From the NCBI RefSeq assembly GCF_012933445.1, contig NZ_JABBNC010000015.1, positions 114,694 through 178,693 on the forward strand: DNA of 64,000 nucleotides, in the 5' to 3' direction. Below, one piece after another: positions 52,603-60,733 of the stretch. Positions within the stretch are counted from its first letter, which is position 1, and every line of letters starts with the position of its first letter. The translations under genes were made by a program, and so were the position numbers. A model generated the notes under the pieces. That model made no database searches. It worked only from the letters and a program-made list of their open reading frames with translations, and was not told where the DNA came from. Origin of the DNA: Actinoplanes sp. TBRC 11911. Lineage in GTDB: Bacteria; Actinomycetota; Actinomycetes; Mycobacteriales; Micromonosporaceae.

Positions 52603-53740
52603 GATCGCGGTCGAACACCTTTGGGGATTCCTGGACGCGCTGCGGCGTGCGGGAGTGCCGGGTGCGCCCGCGAAGCAGGCGGATTTCTTCCGCGCGATCG
52701 CCGGGGCGGTCCCGCACGACGTGGCACGGCTTTACTGGTATGCCCGCGTGACGCTGCTGGGCGACGTGGCCGACCTCGCCGCGTTCGACCGCGTCTTCGA
52801 GCAATGGTTCGGGCGCGGCCTCGGCGCGGCGCTGGTCGTCCCGCCGCCGGTGCGCGACAGCGAGGTGCGCTCGCCGCGCGACGGCGCCGGGCGGGAACTG
52901 CCGGCGAGCGACGCGCGGCCCGGTAGCGGGATCGCGGCGAGCGCGCTGGCGACGGCCGGCCGGCGGGGCTTCGGGCGCACCGATCCGCGGCAGCGGGACC
53001 TGATGCGGTTGTTGCGCGACGCCTGGCCCGCGAACCTGCCCACGCTGCCGTCGCGGCGCCGCCGGCCGAGCCGCTCCGGGCGCGAGCTGGACATGCGGCG
53101 CACCTGGCAGCGGGCCCGGCGCAACGACGGTGAGATCGCCGAGCTGCGCTGGACGACCCGGCCCCGGCGGACCCGGCGGCTGCTGCTGCTCGTCGACGTG
53201 TCCGGATCGTTGAGACAGCACACACCGGAGCTGCTGCGGCTCGCCCATGCGGCTCTGCGAGGCGTACCGGAGCGCACTGAGGTTTTTACGTTTGGGACGC
53301 GGCTGACCAGGGTGACCGGCGCGTTGTCCGGTGCCCGCGTGGATCGGGCGCTGCACGCCGTCTCCGGTGCGGTCCACGACGCGGACGGCGGCACCGCGAT
53401 CGGCGCGGCCATGCGGCGTTTCCTGGACAACCCGCGCTACCTGGCCCTGGCCCGGGGCGCGCTGGTGGTGGTGATCTCGGACGGCCTCGAACGCGGCGAC
53501 TGCACCGCCATGATCCGGTCGACGGAACGGCTGTCGCGGCTCGCGTACCGGCTGATCTGGTGGTCGCCGCTGGCGTGCTCGCCGACCTATCGGCCGGTCA
53601 CCCGGGGCATGGCCGGTGTGCTGCGTCATCTCGACCATCTCGGCGGCGTGCGTGACCTGGCGAGCGGGCTCGCCGAGGTCGGCCGCATCCCCTCGGTCGC
53701 GGCCGGGCCGCGCCGATCCGCCCACCTGCGACGGGAGTAG
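52595..53740 (+). CDS. VWA-domain protein (CoxE-like), probable ATT start
   Basis: 381 residues if the ATT at 52595 is the start; it has AAGGAG ten bases upstream and overlaps the MoxR stop by 8 bases. The first usual start in frame is the GTG at 52655, but this would remove the conserved N-terminus V-E-H-L-W-G-F-L-D-A-L-R-R-A-G. The VWA domain begins at L-L-L-L-V-D-V-S-G-S-L and has the MIDAS pieces D-x-S-x-S, G-G-T-A-I-G-A-A and V-I-S-D-G-L. An Arg-rich linker precedes it. It should act with the MoxR ATPase in maturing the Mo-hydroxylase. Confidence 0.85.
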   Translation: MPEIAVEHLWGFLDALRRAGVPGAPAKQADFFRAIAGAVPHDVARLYWYARVTLLGDVADLAAFDRVFEQWFGRGLGAALVVPPPVRDSEVRSPRDGAGRELPASDARPGSGIAASALATAGRRGFGRTDPRQRDLMRLLRDAWPANLPTLPSRRRRPSRSGRELDMRRTWQRARRNDGEIAELRWTTRPRRTRRLLLLVDVSGSLRQHTPELLRLAHAALRGVPERTEVFTFGTRLTRVTGALSGARVDRALHAVSGAVHDADGGTAIGAAMRRFLDNPRYLALARGALVVVISDGLERGDCTAMIRSTERLSRLAYRLIWWSPLACSPTYRPVTRGMAGVLRHLDHLGGVRDLASGLAEVGRIPSVAAGPRRSAHLRRE

Positions 53741-53743
53741 CCC

Positions 53744-54649
53744 ATGACGGACATCGACCTTGTGGACGGTCACCACCACCTGTGGCGGGTGGCCGACCTG
53801 ACGTGGCTGCAAGGCGAGATGGTGCCGCGGATCTTCGGGCCGTACGAGCCGATCCGCCGCGACTACCCGGCCGGCGAGTACATCGCGGAGGCCACCGCGT
53901 GCGGGATCACCTCGTCGGTGTACGTGCAGACGAACTGGCCGCTGGACCGGTCGGAGGACGAGGTGCGCTGGCTGCGTGACGTGCACGAGCAGACCGGGTG
54001 GCCGAGCGCGGTGATCGGCTGCGCGGACCTCTTCGACCCCGGCGCCGCCGAGGTGATGCGCCGGCAGGCCGCGCTCACGCCGCTCGTGCGCGGCGTCCGG
54101 CTGCAGTTGCACTGGCACGAGCGGCCGGAGTTCCGCTTCGCGCCGGCGCCGGACCGGATGAACGACCCGGTGTTCCGCCGCAACATCGCCGGTCTCGCCG
54201 ACCTCGGCTGGCTGTTCGAGCTGCAGGTCTTTCCGGGTCAAATGGCGGACGCGGCGAAGTTCGTGGCCGCCTTCCCGGACACCACGTTCGTCCTGGTGCA
54301 CGCGGGCATGCTGGTCGACCCGGCGCGGCCGGAACAGTGGGAGCGGGGGATGGGTCTGCTGGCCGAACAGCCCAACGTGGTGGTGAAGCTGACCGGCCAG
54401 GGCACGTTCGTGCATCGCGTCGACGAGGACCTCATCGCGATGGTGACCGCGACCTGCCTGGACCTGTTCGGCTCGGACCGCTGCCTGTGGGGGAGCAACT
54501 TCCCGGTCGAGAAGATCTGGACCGACCTGCCCACCCTCGTCGGGGCGTGGCGGCGGGTGCTCGGCAGGTATCCGATCGAGGTGCAACGCGACGTCCTCGC
54601 CGGCACGGCCCGCCGCGTCTACTCGCTCGGGCTCATCCCACAAGGATGA
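53744..54649 (+). CDS. Amidohydrolase-2 family metal-dependent hydrolase
   Basis: 301 residues, ATG 4 bp after the VWA gene, so in the same operon. It is a TIM-barrel protein with the N-terminal metal motif D-G-H-H-H-L-W, then V-R-G-V-R-L-Q-L-H-W-H, the His in V-L-V-H-A-G-M, K-L-T-G-Q-G and W-G-S-N-F-P-V with the catalytic-type Asp position replaced by Asn. The group includes lactonases and decarboxylases of aromatic catabolism. It may act on the product of the Mo-hydroxylase. Substrate unknown. Confidence 0.85.
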   Translation: MTDIDLVDGHHHLWRVADLTWLQGEMVPRIFGPYEPIRRDYPAGEYIAEATACGITSSVYVQTNWPLDRSEDEVRWLRDVHEQTGWPSAVIGCADLFDPGAAEVMRRQAALTPLVRGVRLQLHWHERPEFRFAPAPDRMNDPVFRRNIAGLADLGWLFELQVFPGQMADAAKFVAAFPDTTFVLVHAGMLVDPARPEQWERGMGLLAEQPNVVVKLTGQGTFVHRVDEDLIAMVTATCLDLFGSDRCLWGSNFPVEKIWTDLPTLVGAWRRVLGRYPIEVQRDVLAGTARRVYSLGLIPQG

Positions 54650-54711
54650 GTTGTCGCGTACCGGACGCCGGTGACCATGACGGCACGGAATACGCGAGAG
54701 GGGAAGCCACG

Positions 54712-55200
54712 ATGGCCGTAGGCGAACGATTGTGGGTCGGCTGGATCACCTTCGCCGGCACCATGCTGGTGGTGATCGGCATGGTCAACGTCTTCGAGGG
54801 CGTCGTGACGCTGATCTGGGACGAGCGCTCGGTGGCGGCCCCGGACCGGTTCGTCCTGGTGGGGCTGACGGCCTGGTCGTGGACCGTGCTGCTGTCCGGC
54901 ATCCTGCTGATCGCGACCGGTGCCGGCCTGTTCAGCGGCCGGTCGTGGGCACGCATCGTCGCGATCGTGGTGGTCGGACTGCACCTCGTCTCCCAGGTCA
55001 CCTGGCTCGGGGCGTACCCGGTGTGGTCGTTGCTGATGATCGCCCTGGACACGGTGATCCTGTTCGCGCTGACCGCCCGCTGGTCGGAGGTGCGCGACGA
55101 GGTGGTGGCGTTGAGCGGGCCGGCATCCGCCCGGGCGGACAGCGGCAACGAGCGGATCGGCCCGGAGGCGAAGGTCTTCCCGGCGCCCCGGATCGGGTGA
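54712..55200 (+). CDS. Four-helix membrane protein (DUF7144-like)
   Basis: 162 residues, with GAGAGGGGAAG before the ATG. Four hydrophobic helices lie at about 8-30, 50-72, 78-98 and 100-120. The W-V-G-W-I-T-F-A-G start and the G-x-x-N-V-F-E-G-V segment match a small actinobacterial membrane family. A charged C-terminal tail of about 45 residues faces the cytoplasm. It is 62 bp after the amidohydrolase gene and may be the last gene of the operon. No function known. Confidence 0.75.
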   Translation: MAVGERLWVGWITFAGTMLVVIGMVNVFEGVVTLIWDERSVAAPDRFVLVGLTAWSWTVLLSGILLIATGAGLFSGRSWARIVAIVVVGLHLVSQVTWLGAYPVWSLLMIALDTVILFALTARWSEVRDEVVALSGPASARADSGNERIGPEAKVFPAPRIG

Positions 55201-55201
55201 T

Positions 55202-55231
55202 CTTGGGGCGGCCTTCGCCGGCCGCCCCAAG
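55202..55231. terminator. Strong bidirectional terminator
   Basis: Perfect 12-bp arms CTTGGGGCGGCC and GGCCGCCCCAAG with a six-base loop, between the DUF7144-like gene and the convergent remnant. Confidence 0.9.
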
Positions 55232-55237
55232 CTCATG

Positions 55238-55551
55238 TCAGCCGTGCTGTGCCGGGGAAACGGTCAGCTTGAGGCTGCTGGTGATTCCGCCGGTGGACAC
55301 CGAGATCGTCGTGGTGCCCGCGCCCGCGGCGCCCTGGTCGATCGTCACCGACTGGAGCATCGGGATCACGCTGTACTGGACGGTTCCGTCGCCGTTGACG
55401 TGGAACAGCGCGAAGTGGAAGAAACCCCCTGGTCGGCGGCCACGTACGGTGGCATGCCGATGTCCGCGATCGTGAACTGCGGGATGCCGGTCTTCGCGTC
55501 GGCCGGGTTGCCCTGCGGATCGAGAGGCCGGTGCCGTGGACCAACCGGCAA
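55238..55551 (-). pseudogene. Frameshifted C-terminal remnant of a secreted protein
   Basis: Two frames continue one another on the minus strand. The first reads G-N-P-A-D-A-K-T-G-I-P-Q-F-T-I-A-D-I-G-M-P-P-Y-V-A-A-D. After a GGGGG run near 55425-55430 the frame must change to read F-F-H-F-A-L-F-H-V-N-G-D-G-T-V-Q-Y and continue to S-P-A-Q-H-G-stop at 55238. No start with a ribosome site is present. It resembles the tail of an exported metallophosphoesterase-type or beta-rich protein and appears to be a broken leftover. A sequencing slip at the G run is the alternative. Confidence 0.6.
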
Positions 55552-55561
55552 CGACGATGGG

Positions 55562-58500
55562 CTAGGGCGCCCACGGCGGGGCCACGACCCAGCTCGTGTC
55601 GGCCGCCCATGAGGTGGTGGTGTCCCAGGGGTTGGCGCCGCCGTTACCCGCCAGGTAGACGGCGTTGTCGAAGGCGCGGATGAACCGGCCCGCGAAGTTC
55701 ACCGACTGGTACGACGTGCCCTGACCGCTGTTCCCGGTCTGGGGGCAGAACGTCGCGTCCTGGGCGAACAGGCTGCTGCCGTCGTTGGGTTGCAGGTGGA
55801 ACTGGAAGTTCGCGTGCCGCAGGTAGCTGCCGGGCCGATTGACCGACTCGAACGATACGCAACTCGGGTTGGCCAGGCCGGCCGCCTGCACCCAGGTCGC
55901 GTCCTGCTTGCCGGTCGCCGGGCTGGCGGCCGTGACCGGGGCGGTGACGACCAGGTCGTCGGTGGCGTTGTGCTTGAGGTACGCGCCGGCCAAGCCCAGT
56001 GACACCCGCGGACCGGGGGAGAGGGCGAACAGGTTCGACGCACCTGGCGTGGCGTTGGACGTGATGAAGTCGGCGCAGTTGCTGTCGGTGTCGTTGCCGT
56101 CGGGGAAGCGGCTCGCGCTCCGGCCCGCCGCCGGGGTGGCCACCGTGCAGCCGGACCCGGTGCCGCCCTGGTAGCCCTCGGCCGCCCACGGGTCGACGAG
56201 CAGGCCGTAGTTGAGGCTGTCGGTGACGTGTCCCCGCTGGTCCCGGACGACCATGCTGCCGGCGCCACCGGACAATGCCGGTCCACCGAACCACTGATCC
56301 GGGGCCGTCGTCTCCTGGTAGCCCGCTGTCGTTACGGCGCCGTCGCGTACGGGAACGTTGATGTTGTGGTTGTGGGTGAGCGGCTTGTCGAGCACGATCC
56401 CGCCGCCCAGTGCCTGCACCGGCTCGTTGCTTGCGTGGGCATAGCGCGTCGCCGGGGTGAAGGTGATGCCGGTGCCGCGATCGCTGAACGGAAGGTTGGA
56501 CGAGTGGCCCGCCTTCAACGGGCTCGCCAGCGCGAGACCGGTCCCGTTGGCGCCGGACGTGCCGACCGCGGTGACCGTGACGGTCTCGATCTTGCGGTCG
56601 ATGTCCAGCCGGATCGTGTCGCCGACCGAGATGTTGCTGGTCGAGGTGACCTTGAGGGTGGTCGCCCCCGCGGGCGCCGGGGCCGCCAGCCGGGCCTGCA
56701 GACCGGCCTTGCCGACCGCGGTGACGGTCGCTACCTCGAGCTTGTCGCCGTATCCGATCGCCATCTTCTGCCCGACGGTGAACCCGGCGATGCTGGTGAC
56801 CGGAACGTTCGTCGAGCGGGCCGGAACCGTGAGCGGACCGTCCGGAAGCGGCTGCCACAACGGCGTGTTCGCGGTCGCCGCCGATCCCGCACTGACGATC
56901 GTCGCGTGGTGGCCGGCGCCGGACGAATCGGTCGCGGTGCCGCCGCCGGTCTCGTCGAACGCGTAGTGACCCACGTTGCCGGCACCCGGCTGGCCACCGG
57001 CGAGGGCGGCGACCTCGGCCGGCGACAGCGCGTGGTCGTAGATGTTGAAGTCGTCCACGGTGCCGTTGAGGAACGGGTCCGGATACTGTGAGCGGCCGAT
57101 CCAGTTCTGGTTGGTCGCGCCGAGCGCTGACGGGTTCAAGGTCATGTTCGCGCTGGTGGCCACCGGCGTGCCGTTGAGGTAGAGCGTGCCGGTCGTGCCG
57201 GACAGCGTCATCGCCACGTGCGACCATGTGTTCAGCGGCAGGTGGCCGCCGCCGGTGAGGTCCTGTTCGGCGCCGTTGCCGTTGGTGGTGGTGCCGAAGC
57301 GCAGCCCGGCGCCGCCACCGTTGACGGTCATGAACATGTTCACCGCGGTGCCCCGGCCGAAGTCGAAGACGCGCGCCCAGGTGTCGTCCGAGGCCGGGTT
57401 GACCCAGGCCGAGACGGTGTAGTCGGACAGTCCGCCGACGATCCCGGCCGGCAGGTTGACGTACTCGTCGGAGCCGTTGAGCTTGACCGCGTTGCCGAGC
57501 CGGCCGGCGACCCGCGGGCCGGACGCTGCGCCGGCGGCGATGTCGGCGATCGTGGCGGTCTCGGCCTTCCCGCCGGTGTCGATGGTGACCTGGTCGCCGA
57601 CGTTCATGCCGGCGGTGCTGCGGACGTTGAGGGTCCTGGCGCCGGCCGCGGTGGGTGCGGCGAGGGCCGAATTGGACAGCGCCAGCAGGTATTGGTCGTG
57701 GGCGGCGATCCGGGTGCCGGCCGGGATCGTCACCGTCGAGAAGACGGCCTGCTGCGTCGGGTGCTCGGTGAGCGTCCAGCCGGACAGGTCGACGCTGCGG
57801 TCGCCGGCGTTGTAGAGCTCGACGTAGGAGTCGGTCGCGTTGCCGCCGGTCCCGGCCCGAAACTCGTTGATCTTGATCGGGCTGTCGTTGCGTACCTTCT
57901 CGGCCGTGGTCTCTATCCGCTTGCCGCGGGCTTCGGCGCGGCCGGCGATGTCGCCGTTGAAGGCCTTCGCCGACGAGGTGACGGCGAAGGTCGTGCTGAC
58001 GCTTTGACCCGGTGCGACCGATGAGAACCGCGTCGGCCCGGTGGCCTTGACCTTCCAGCCCGTGGGCGCGGAGAGGCGCAGTTCCACGTTCGCCACGGCC
58101 GCGCCGGTGCTGTTCCGGTACGACTCGACGACGCCCTGGGTCTCGCCCGGCGCGAACGTCTGCAGACCAGGCGGGTGTACGCCCGCGGCGGTCGGCGCCA
58201 GGCTCAGCTGCCGTACGTCGTACTTGGCGGCGACGATGTTCGCCTGCACCTGCTGGTCGACCGCGTCGCTCGGGTAGCCGGCGGTCATCACGCCCTCGTA
58301 GAAGGTGCCCTGCGAGCCGACGCTGTTGTCGCCGCCGTTGCCCAGCACGATCGCGCCCTGCTTGCGCATCGGGTCGTAGCTGGCGTCCACGCGCGGCCCG
58401 TCGAACATCGTGGTCAGGGCGCCCTGCTGCGCGTCACCGCCGAGGGAGGCCCAGTGGTGCGGCTCGCCCTTCGCGACGGCGGTCACGAACCGGGACGTGA

Positions 58501-59416
58501 TGCTCGGCAGGTTCGGGCACAGCTTCGAGGTGCTGCCCGGGTTGACGCAGCCCACCAGGTTGTTCTCCTGGTCCGTCATGATCCAGGGCCCGGGCGGGTT
58601 GCCGTGATACCAGGCGCTCGCGGTGCCGAAGTAGCTGGTCTCCATCGTCCCGTTGTCATCGTCGCGGCTGTCGATCTCACCGTTGCCGTAGTCGAAGCAG
58701 CACCCGCCGTTGTAGTGCTGCCCGTCGACGATCCAGTACATGCCCTCGGGCTCGTCATCGACCGCGACGCCCCGGGTGTCGTTGTCCCGCAGACCCATGC
58801 CAGGAGCGATGAATATCCCGTACGCCTTGTGCCCGTCCACGGTGATCGGTGCCATGTCCGCGATCGGGAGGTTGTCGTAGCCGCCCATGGCCGGCCCGCT
58901 GAAGCCGCCGCGCGGGGGCTGGGTGAGGTCGTTGTGCATGGGCGACTGGTCGTACAGCTTCGTGACCAGGCAGGTGGTGCCCGCGCAGAACCGGTCCTGT
59001 TCCGTGGCGTCGGCGTACCCGCCGCGCTCCAGCACCCCGATGTTCTTCGCGGCGTGGTCGCTGAGCCGGGTGACCTGGTAGAGCGGCCCGCTGTAGGAAG
59101 CGTAGAGAGCACGGGTGCTGCTGTGGGCGGCGACGCACGGCGTGCCGCCCGCGGCGTAGATGTCGCAGGGCGCGGCGGCGTTGGGGGAGGTCGCCACGCG
59201 TGCGCCCTGCGCCGTGGTTGTCGCCGGCGCGGGCGTCGTCCCTTGTGCCGTGGTTGTCGCTTGCGCCGAAGTGGGCGTCGGTGCCGCGTTGGCTCTCTGG
59301 GTGACGGAGGCCGCCTGCGCCACGGTTGTGCCGCCGAACAAGGTAGCGATCAGCGCGACCGCGACCGCGAAAACTGCGGCGAGCGTCCGCGGGCGCGATG
59401 TCCAGGGATGTCTCAT
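55562..59416 (-). CDS. Secreted GH54 alpha-L-arabinofuranosidase mosaic with CBM42
   Basis: 1284 residues; the ATG at 59416 has GGGACGGTGAC upstream and is followed by a signal peptide to A-Q-A. Domains: an Ala/Thr linker; the GH54 catalytic domain (about 82-403; P-C-D-I-Y, L-Y-D-Q-S-P-M-H-N-D-L, G-M-Y-W-I-V-D-G and G-G-C-C-F-D-Y-G-N are typical); a NEW3-like beta domain (about 410-500); a lamin-tail domain (about 513-620); a LamG/concanavalin domain (about 629-860); a second lamin-tail-like part (about 1000-1130); and an AbfB/CBM42 arabinose-binding domain (about 1135-1284). It removes terminal arabinose from plant polymers. A LacI-type operator lies 79 bp upstream. Confidence 0.9.
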   Translation of the reverse strand: MRHPWTSRPRTLAAVFAVAVALIATLFGGTTVAQAASVTQRANAAPTPTSAQATTTAQGTTPAPATTTAQGARVATSPNAAAPCDIYAAGGTPCVAAHSSTRALYASYSGPLYQVTRLSDHAAKNIGVLERGGYADATEQDRFCAGTTCLVTKLYDQSPMHNDLTQPPRGGFSGPAMGGYDNLPIADMAPITVDGHKAYGIFIAPGMGLRDNDTRGVAVDDEPEGMYWIVDGQHYNGGCCFDYGNGEIDSRDDDNGTMETSYFGTASAWYHGNPPGPWIMTDQENNLVGCVNPGSTSKLCPNLPSITSRFVTAVAKGEPHHWASLGGDAQQGALTTMFDGPRVDASYDPMRKQGAIVLGNGGDNSVGSQGTFYEGVMTAGYPSDAVDQQVQANIVAAKYDVRQLSLAPTAAGVHPPGLQTFAPGETQGVVESYRNSTGAAVANVELRLSAPTGWKVKATGPTRFSSVAPGQSVSTTFAVTSSAKAFNGDIAGRAEARGKRIETTAEKVRNDSPIKINEFRAGTGGNATDSYVELYNAGDRSVDLSGWTLTEHPTQQAVFSTVTIPAGTRIAAHDQYLLALSNSALAAPTAAGARTLNVRSTAGMNVGDQVTIDTGGKAETATIADIAAGAASGPRVAGRLGNAVKLNGSDEYVNLPAGIVGGLSDYTVSAWVNPASDDTWARVFDFGRGTAVNMFMTVNGGGAGLRFGTTTNGNGAEQDLTGGGHLPLNTWSHVAMTLSGTTGTLYLNGTPVATSANMTLNPSALGATNQNWIGRSQYPDPFLNGTVDDFNIYDHALSPAEVAALAGGQPGAGNVGHYAFDETGGGTATDSSGAGHHATIVSAGSAATANTPLWQPLPDGPLTVPARSTNVPVTSIAGFTVGQKMAIGYGDKLEVATVTAVGKAGLQARLAAPAPAGATTLKVTSTSNISVGDTIRLDIDRKIETVTVTAVGTSGANGTGLALASPLKAGHSSNLPFSDRGTGITFTPATRYAHASNEPVQALGGGIVLDKPLTHNHNINVPVRDGAVTTAGYQETTAPDQWFGGPALSGGAGSMVVRDQRGHVTDSLNYGLLVDPWAAEGYQGGTGSGCTVATPAAGRSASRFPDGNDTDSNCADFITSNATPGASNLFALSPGPRVSLGLAGAYLKHNATDDLVVTAPVTAASPATGKQDATWVQAAGLANPSCVSFESVNRPGSYLRHANFQFHLQPNDGSSLFAQDATFCPQTGNSGQGTSYQSVNFAGRFIRAFDNAVYLAGNGGANPWDTTTSWAADTSWVVAPPWAP

Positions 59417-59494
59417 GTCACCGTCCCTTGTCTCAGCAGGCAGCCAGGTGGCAACTCGCCGGCATCGATGTCTCGAATGGACGAACGATGTCAC

Positions 59495-59508
59495 TGTGAA
59501 CGTTAACA
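59495..59508 (-). promoter_or_regulatory. LacI-family operator
   Basis: TGTGAACGTTAACA fits the LacI-family pattern TGnnAnCGnTnnCA at every fixed base. On the minus strand a -35-like TTGACG lies at 59522-59517, so the operator would sit inside the promoter of the arabinofuranosidase gene. Confidence 0.65.
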
Positions 59509-59539
59509 ACCTGCATCGTCAAGAGATCGATGAAAGTTG

Positions 59540-60005
59540 CTGGTAGGCGGTCGGTGCGGTCGGCAGAGGCCTACGGCGGATCGTCCGCAGGAGGCTTGCC
59601 GGACGGTGTCGGGTTGCGGAGGGTGCTGCCGCAGGGTGCCGGTTGCCGAGGGTGCTGCCGGAGGGTGGCGGTTGGCGAAGGTGCCGCCGGAGGGTGCCGG
59701 TTGGCGAAGGTGCCGCCGGAGGGTGGCGGTTGGCGAAGGTGCCGCCGGAGGGTGCCGGTAACTGAGGTGCTGCCGGAGGGTGCCAGTTGCCGAAGGTGCT
59801 GCCCGCGGGCGGGCGTGCGGAGGTCGCCCTCTGTCCTCGCCGATCACGCCCGACCCTGCGAACGCCCAGTCGAGCAGAGGGGGTCCGCGCGGAGGGGTCG
59901 ACGCGGAGGGTCAACGAGCCCGACGACGAGGAGATCGCCGCGCTGGCCGAGACCGCCGCGGAGAACGCGGGCGCGGCGGGGGAGGAGGGGGCGTCAGCGG
60001 GACGG
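59540..60005. other. Gene-free region upstream of the arabinofuranosidase gene
   Basis: Contains the 29-bp array and then about 200 bases with no supported gene. Long frames here on both strands are a by-product of the repeat and high GC. Confidence 0.5.
59620..59810 (+). repeat. 29-bp tandem array, about six to seven units
   Basis: Unit GCCGGAGGGTGCCGGTTGGC then GAAGGTGCC, with variants GGTGGCGG and GGTAACTG. The array decays towards both ends. Confidence 0.82.
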
Positions 60006-60599
60006 TCAGCTCGCCGGCGCCCACTGCGGATCGCGGCCGAGGTAGCGGAGCAACGCTGCGGCGGCGCCTTCGTCGTCGCGCGGGTCCAGTGCGGGGGCGT
60101 AGGCGCCGTATTGGCGCAGCGGCTCGACGATGATCCTGGCGACGGGCAGGAGTTGCGCGGCGAGGTCATCGTCGAGTGGGGACGGCTGGCCGGTCGCGGC
60201 CGCGATATCCCACGCGTGGACGCCGGCGTCGAGGGCGGCGGCGCCGGCCGCGGTGGCGGCGGGCAGGGCGTCGTGCGGCGGCAGCGGAGTTGGTGTGATG
60301 CTGCTTTCGCTGAGTGTGGCGAAGGCGGCGGCCGTCGCGGTGAGGTGCGGCTCGACCAGTTCGGTCGGGGTGCCGGCCAGGATGCCGGACGGGCTGAACG
60401 GGTTTTCGCTCGGTCCATCCTGCCCGGTGATCGCTGAGGCGAAGGCGAGTTGGTCGCCCGCCGAGTGCTGGAGGACCTGCGCGACGTTCCACTCGGAGCA
60501 GGGCGTCGCCCGGCCTAAGTCAGCCGCGGTCAACGCGCCGGCGGTGTCGCGCAATGCCGTGTGCGCGCGGTCCAGGATCGTCCAGGTGGAGGTCGCCAT
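60006..60599 (-). CDS. TIGR03086-family metal-binding (DinB-like) protein
   Basis: 197 residues from the ATG at 60599 with AAGGAGAAG upstream; a longer frame crosses the operator. The family shows an N-terminal helix with A-D-L-G-R-A-T-P-C-S-E-W-N-V-A-Q-V-L-Q-H and a late G-V-H-A-W-D-I-A-A-A-T-G, with the conserved His residues for a metal. It belongs to the mycothiol-dependent maleylpyruvate-isomerase/DinB four-helix group. Thiol transfer or detoxification is plausible. It is divergent from the TetR gene and shares its operator, so it is a probable target of that regulator. Confidence 0.85.
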   Translation of the reverse strand: MATSTWTILDRAHTALRDTAGALTAADLGRATPCSEWNVAQVLQHSAGDQLAFASAITGQDGPSENPFSPSGILAGTPTELVEPHLTATAAAFATLSESSITPTPLPPHDALPAATAAGAAALDAGVHAWDIAAATGQPSPLDDDLAAQLLPVARIIVEPLRQYGAYAPALDPRDDEGAAAALLRYLGRDPQWAPAS

Positions 60600-60625
60600 C
60601 GTCGCTTCTCCTTGTAAGCTGCTCC

Positions 60626-60680
60626 GGAACGGAACGGATTGTTCCGCTGCGAATGACGGTAGCGGAACGTTCCGTTCCGC
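60626..60680. promoter_or_regulatory. TetR operator pair
   Basis: Two related sites: GGAACGGAACGGATTGTTCC (60626-60645) and GCGGAACGTTCCGTTCCGC (60662-60680), both made of GGAAC/GTTCC half sites; GGAACGTTCC is a perfect palindrome. They lie between the TIGR03086 gene and the tetR gene. Confidence 0.65.
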
Positions 60681-60733
60681 ACAAGTGCTAGGCTGATGGC
60701 AGCAGCGAGACACGGATGGGACGGGGAGCGGCC

